Shown in pieces: positions 6,064 through 8,931 of a stretch of 8,931 nt of DNA. The first letter of the stretch is position 1, and each line of letters opens with the position of its first letter. The stretch is from an uncultured Pseudomonadota bacterium (GTDB taxonomy: Bacteria > Lernaellota > Lernaellaia > Lernaellales > Lernaellaceae): contig CALBTQ010000847.1 of assembly GCA_937967875.1 (NCBI GenBank), positions 1 through 8,931 on the forward strand, read 5' to 3'. Made by a program: the position numbers and the translations under genes. The notes below the pieces were generated by a model. That model had not been told where the DNA came from, did no database searches, and saw nothing but the letters and a program-made list of their open reading frames with translations.

Positions 6064-6703
6064 TCTGCCCCGGCGCCTGCAAGCGTTCTACGCGGCGTCC
6101 TTCGCGCACTTCGGGCCGTTGGAGTGGTGGCCGGGCGAGACGCGTTTCGAGATCTGCGTCGGCGCGATCCTGACGCAAAACACCGCCTGGACCAACGTCG
6201 AAAAAGCCATCGCCAATCTAAAGCGCGAGCGGATGCTGACGGTGCGCGGCATGGAAAACGCCGGACGCGAGCGACTGGCCGAGGCGATCCGCCCGGCGGG
6301 CTATTACAATCAAAAATCGGAACGGCTGCTCGATTTCTGCCGGCATATACGAGCGAAGCACGGCGGCAGTCTGCGACGCATGCTCGCGCAGCCGCTGCCG
6401 GCGTTGCGCACCGAGTTGCTGGCGCTCAAGGGCGTCGGACCGGAGACGGCCGATTCGATGATTCTGTACGCGGCCGCTCAGCCGATCTTTGTGGTCGACG
6501 CTTATACGCGGCGCATTTTTTCGCGCATGGGACTGGTCGCCGCGGACGTCGGCTACGACGAGCTGCAGGACTTATTTCATCGCCACGTGCCGCCCGACGT
6601 TGAGCACTACGGCGAGTTCCACGCGCAGATTGTGTACGTCGGCAAGGAGTTTTGCCGCAAAACCAAGCCGCGCTGCGAGGCGTGCCCGGTGCGGCTGACC
6701 TAG
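6044..6703 (+). CDS. Endonuclease III-like HhH-GPD DNA glycosylase (MagIII-like), incomplete Fe-S cysteine set
   Basis: 219 aa from the proposed TTG start. The superfamily removes damaged bases in base-excision repair. Seen: WWPGET (28-33), GAILTQNTAW (40-49), RPAGYYNQK (83-91), the helix-hairpin-helix LKGVGPETA (128-136), catalytic Asp152 in VVDAYTRR and a C-terminal cysteine cluster. The HhH Lys that gives EndoIII its beta-lyase step is Glu134 here, so a monofunctional glycosylase, perhaps for alkylated bases, is likely. The cluster has Cys204-x6-Cys211-x2-Cys214, but the stop falls where the fourth Cys (x5 further) would be. The frame is open back to ATG 5963; that start would overlap the upstream gene by 101 bases and add 27 residues not expected for the family. 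TTG 6044 has only a weak SD, so the start is uncertain. The TAG stop is the first three bases of the next gene's SD. Confidence 0.85.
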   Translation: MKRSIHDLPRRLQAFYAASFAHFGPLEWWPGETRFEICVGAILTQNTAWTNVEKAIANLKRERMLTVRGMENAGRERLAEAIRPAGYYNQKSERLLDFCRHIRAKHGGSLRRMLAQPLPALRTELLALKGVGPETADSMILYAAAQPIFVVDAYTRRIFSRMGLVAADVGYDELQDLFHRHVPPDVEHYGEFHAQIVYVGKEFCRKTKPRCEACPVRLT

Positions 6704-6712
6704 GAGAAAATC

Positions 6713-7279
6713 ATGAAACGAGAAATGACGCTGTTCGACCGGCCGGGGCGCGAGAATACGGCTCAGTGCGTGCACATCGTCGCCGCCCTGGTGGACGAGG
6801 GCTACCATCATGTGGTCGTCGCTTCGACGAGCGGCGAAACGGCGCATCAGTTCGCCGAGGCGATGCCGGCGACAGCGAAGATGGCTGTCGTGACGCATTC
6901 GGCCGGCTTCAAGGAACCCAACAAGCAGGAATTCGACGAGGTGATGCGCACGGCGCTTCAGGCCAAGGGCATCCCCGTTTTGACCGCGACGATCCTCACC
7001 CATTCGTTGGAAACCGCTTTCGCCAAGGAGTTCGGCGGCAGCCTGCCCACGCTGGTCGTGGCCAACACGCTGCGCCGCTTCGGGCAGGGCGCGAAGGTCG
7101 CCTGCGAGATCGTGATGGAAGCGGTCGACGCCGGGCTGCTGCCCGAGGGCGAACCGGTGGTGGCCGTCGCCGGCAGCGGGCATGGGGCCGACACGGTCTG
7201 CGTGATTCGCAGCGCGACGAGCAAGCGCTTTCTCGACCTGCAGGTGATGTGGATCGCGGCCAAACCGTTGTCCTGGTGA
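6713..7279 (+). CDS. Pyruvate kinase alpha/beta (PK_C)-like stand-alone protein, function unknown
   Basis: 188 aa. It resembles the archaeal structural-genomics proteins MTH1675 and AF1103, single-domain relatives of the pyruvate kinase C-terminal domain (from memory, not searched). Landmarks are FDRPGRENT (8-16), VVASTSGETA (35-44), VVTHSAGF (59-66), GQGAKVACEIVMEAVDAGL (125-143) and AVAGSGHGADT (151-161). There is no pyruvate kinase catalytic barrel, so kinase activity is not expected; the fold could bind a phosphorylated ligand, but none is established. No signal peptide is visible. TAGGAG (6701-6706), overlapping the glycosylase stop, is the SD six bases before ATG 6713, so the two genes are tightly coupled. 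The length matches the archaeal homologues. The link to DNA repair is positional only. Confidence 0.85.
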   Translation: MKREMTLFDRPGRENTAQCVHIVAALVDEGYHHVVVASTSGETAHQFAEAMPATAKMAVVTHSAGFKEPNKQEFDEVMRTALQAKGIPVLTATILTHSLETAFAKEFGGSLPTLVVANTLRRFGQGAKVACEIVMEAVDAGLLPEGEPVVAVAGSGHGADTVCVIRSATSKRFLDLQVMWIAAKPLSW

Positions 7280-7285
7280 GCTTCG

Positions 7286-7314
7286 TTGACACCGCGACGG
7301 CCCGCCGTTAACGT
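7286..7314 (+). promoter_or_regulatory. Possible promoter for the radical SAM gene
   Basis: A perfect TTGACA (7286-7291) is followed after 17 bp by TAACGT (7309-7314), only 3/6 to TATAAT. It lies in the 71-bp gap after the PK_C-like gene; a start near 7321 would give a leader of about 30 bases. Read-through from the upstream unit is also possible, as no terminator is visible. Confidence 0.38.
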
Positions 7315-7350
7315 ACGGACGCGTTTTATCACCACAAGGAACCGACCCGG

Positions 7351-8787
7351 ATGAAGCTGGCTCTGATCCATCCGCCCGAACCGATGCTCTCGATCGCCAC
7401 CGAAGTGTGCCAGCATCCGATCAACCTCGCGTCGCTGGCGGCCTTTGTGCGCGACCGACTCGGCGCGACGGTGGAGATCTGGGACTATGGCGTGCTGCGC
7501 CGACCGGAAAATCATCTGCGGGAAAATTTAGCGCGCTTCCAGCCCGACGCCGTCGGCTTTACCGCGATGACGCCGCTGATCAAAACCGCCGCGCGTCTGG
7601 CGGGCCTGGTCAAGGAAAACGACAAGGAGATCGTGACGATCGTCGGCGGCCCGCACGTGTCGGCGCTGCCCGCGCGCACGCTCGACGAATTCTCGACCTT
7701 CGATCTGGGCGTGATCGGCGAGGGCGAGTTGACGCTGGCCGACATCTGCACGGCGATCCAACGCGGCGAGCGAACGCTGCGCGGCATTCCCGGCACGGTG
7801 TATCGCGCGAACGGAGCGCCGGCGCTCGGGCCCGAACGGCCGATGATCATGAACCTCGACGAACTGCCGTTTCCCGCGCGCGACCTGATCGACTTTTCGC
7901 TCTACACCGGCAGCTCGAGTCCGGGGCTGTCGTCCAAGCTGCGCAACATCACCGAGTTGTTCACCAGCCGCGGCTGCCCGGTGCGCTGCTTCTTCTGCGG
8001 CTCGCACGTCACGCATCGCAACAAGGTGCGCTTCCGCTCGGCGCGCCACGTGCTCGACGAAGTGCGCGAATGCGTGCAGACCTATGGCGTCGACCACTTC
8101 ACCATCGACGACGACACGTTCACCTACGGTCGCGAGCGCCTGATCGAAATCTGCCGGGGCCTGCGTGAACTGGGCGTATCGTGGGATTGCGACAGTCGCG
8201 TATCCAACGTCGACGAGAACCTGCTGCGCATGATGGCCGACGCCGGCTGCGTGAAGATCGCCTTCGGCGTGGAAAGCGGCAGCCCGCGCATGCTGGAGAT
8301 GATCCGCAAGCGCATCACCCTCGAGCAGATCGAAGCCGCCTTCGCCGCCGCGCGTAAGGCGCGCATTCTGTCGAGCGCGTTCATCATGATCGGCGCGCAC
8401 CCGTCGGAAACCTTCGAGGAGGTCGAGCAGACCTTCCGCCTGATGCTGCGCATCAAACCCGACTTTGTGATGGTCTACGTCGCCGTGCCGTACCCCGGCA
8501 CCGGTCTGTACGATATGCTCGGCGCCGAAGGATTGATCGAGCGCGAGGATTGGGACGAGTTCGACATCGTGCGCGGCGAGCCGGTGTGGCGCACGCATCA
8601 TTTCCAACCGGCCGACATGATCCGCCTGCAGCGGGCGATGTACCGGCGCATCTATTTGCGGCCGGGATTCATCGTGCGCAAACTGCGCCTGCTGCGCAGC
8701 GTGGACGACCTGCGTTATTTCTCCGATGCGTTTCTCAAATTCGTGAAATACATTTTCGGCAAGCGGCGCGAGGAACTGAATCCGTAA
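7351..8787 (+). CDS. B12-binding-domain radical SAM protein
   Basis: 478 aa. Residues 1 to about 150 resemble the cobalamin-binding Rossmann-like domain (LIHPPEP at 5-11, DAVGFTAMTP at 66-75, VGGPHVSALP at 98-107, IGEGELTL at 122-129). They lack a DxHxxG lower-ligand motif, as is common in B12-radical SAM enzymes. The radical SAM barrel follows with Cys209-x3-Cys213-x2-Cys216 (CPVRCFFC) for the 4Fe-4S cluster and GVESGS (306-311) in the SAM-binding strand. The family does radical methylations, ring formations and other C-C chemistry on cofactors, lipids and natural products; the substrate cannot be read from this sequence. The C-terminus has Arg-rich segments and a short hydrophobic stretch near the end but no clear transmembrane helix. 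AAGGA (7336-7340) lies ten bases upstream of the ATG, a slightly long spacing. The gene converges on the fragment at 8791, with three bases between the stop codons. Confidence 0.92.
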   Translation: MKLALIHPPEPMLSIATEVCQHPINLASLAAFVRDRLGATVEIWDYGVLRRPENHLRENLARFQPDAVGFTAMTPLIKTAARLAGLVKENDKEIVTIVGGPHVSALPARTLDEFSTFDLGVIGEGELTLADICTAIQRGERTLRGIPGTVYRANGAPALGPERPMIMNLDELPFPARDLIDFSLYTGSSSPGLSSKLRNITELFTSRGCPVRCFFCGSHVTHRNKVRFRSARHVLDEVRECVQTYGVDHFTIDDDTFTYGRERLIEICRGLRELGVSWDCDSRVSNVDENLLRMMADAGCVKIAFGVESGSPRMLEMIRKRITLEQIEAAFAAARKARILSSAFIMIGAHPSETFEEVEQTFRLMLRIKPDFVMVYVAVPYPGTGLYDMLGAEGLIEREDWDEFDIVRGEPVWRTHHFQPADMIRLQRAMYRRIYLRPGFIVRKLRLLRSVDDLRYFSDAFLKFVKYIFGKRREELNP

Positions 8788-8790
8788 CGG

Positions 8791-8885
8791 TTACAGGCAG
8801 CCGCAGCCGCCGTCGCTGATGGTCGTCGAGTGTGCGGCGACCGGCGTATCCACGTCGTCGTCGGCGGTATCGTCGTCATCTTCAT
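8791..8885 (-). CDS. C-terminal tip of an Asp-rich protein ending in GCGC-Leu (5'-truncated by contig end)
   Basis: On the minus strand the last 30 or so codons before TAA (8791-8793) read EDDDDTADDDVDTP, VAAHSTTISD, GGCGCL. This mirrors the phosphodiesterase tail: Asp runs broken by Thr-Ala, then a terminal Gly-Cys-Gly-Cys. All upstream sequence is missing because the contig turns into sequencing adapter at 8886, so the main domain is unknown. It is convergent with the radical SAM gene. The match in composition, frame and terminal motif to a complete gene in the same window is the reason for calling such a short fragment. The third-frame reading of this strand that begins with MLFRS is adapter-derived and is not a gene. 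Confidence 0.72.
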
Positions 8886-8931
8886 AGATCGGAAGAGCAC
8901 ACGTCTGAACTCCAGTCACCGAATACGATCT
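8886..8931. other. Illumina TruSeq adapter and index read-through (assembly artefact)
   Basis: From 8886 the sequence starts AGATCGGAAGAGC and continues as the 34-base TruSeq index-side adapter to 8919. An 8-base index CGAATACG (8920-8927) and ATCT (8928-8931), the start of the flow-cell arm, follow. Genomic sequence ends at 8885. Confidence 0.98.

Noticed and set aside
7528..8607. Minus-strand ORF of 359 codons
   Set aside because: Shadow of the radical SAM gene, which has complete catalytic motifs.
8784..8794. GTAAC-G-GTTAC inverted repeat spanning both convergent stop codons
   Set aside because: A five-base stem with a one-base loop cannot form a terminator; it follows from two TAA stops facing each other.
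8715..8900. Minus-strand ORF of 61 codons starting MLFRS
   Set aside because: Its first residues come from the reverse complement of the adapter, and the rest lies in the wrong frame over the real Asp-rich tail and the radical SAM gene.

Overview
The window looks like the end of a metagenome-type contig from a Gram-negative bacterium. It is GC-rich, genes are densely packed with mostly good Shine-Dalgarno (SD) sites, and exported proteins carry long aspartate-rich linkers. Such linkers, a bacterial type II (archaeal-type) GAPDH-like enzyme and the general gene style suggest a deltaproteobacterial-grade lineage (Myxococcota or Lernaellota-like). That placement is inference only; no rRNA or other taxonomic marker is present.

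Layout. 1-721 (minus): N-terminal part of a cobalamin-type methionine synthase, running off the window. 833-1717 (minus): complete folD just upstream of it, so the left end is a one-carbon/methionine unit. 1718-1894: divergent regulatory gap. 1895-2959 (plus): secreted glycerophosphodiester phosphodiesterase whose C-terminus is 14 tandem DDDxx pentapeptides, then eight Asp and a terminal Gly-Cys-Gly-Cys. 3067-4320 (plus): lipoprotein with an Asp-rich tether directly after the lipobox Cys and a seven-repeat beta-propeller, followed by a strong rho-independent terminator. 4514-5683 (plus): type II GAPDH-like dehydrogenase ending in a 16-bp hairpin. 5797-7279 (plus): tight three-gene unit behind a good sigma70-like promoter, comprising an 88-aa two-CxxC protein, an endonuclease III-like DNA glycosylase with an incomplete Fe-S cysteine set, and a stand-alone pyruvate-kinase-C-like protein. 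7351-8787 (plus): B12-binding-domain radical SAM protein. 8791-8885 (minus): C-terminal tip of another Asp-rich protein, ending in Gly-Cys-Gly-Cys-Leu. 8886-8931: Illumina TruSeq adapter plus index, not genomic DNA.

The most interesting biology is the recurrent aspartate-rich linker. In two unrelated ORFs it ends in a G-C-G-C terminus with no following membrane helix or basic cluster, and in a third protein it sits right after the lipid-modified Cys. This suggests a lineage-specific surface-tethering or sorting scheme. No CRISPR array, tRNA, rRNA, transposase or phage gene was seen.
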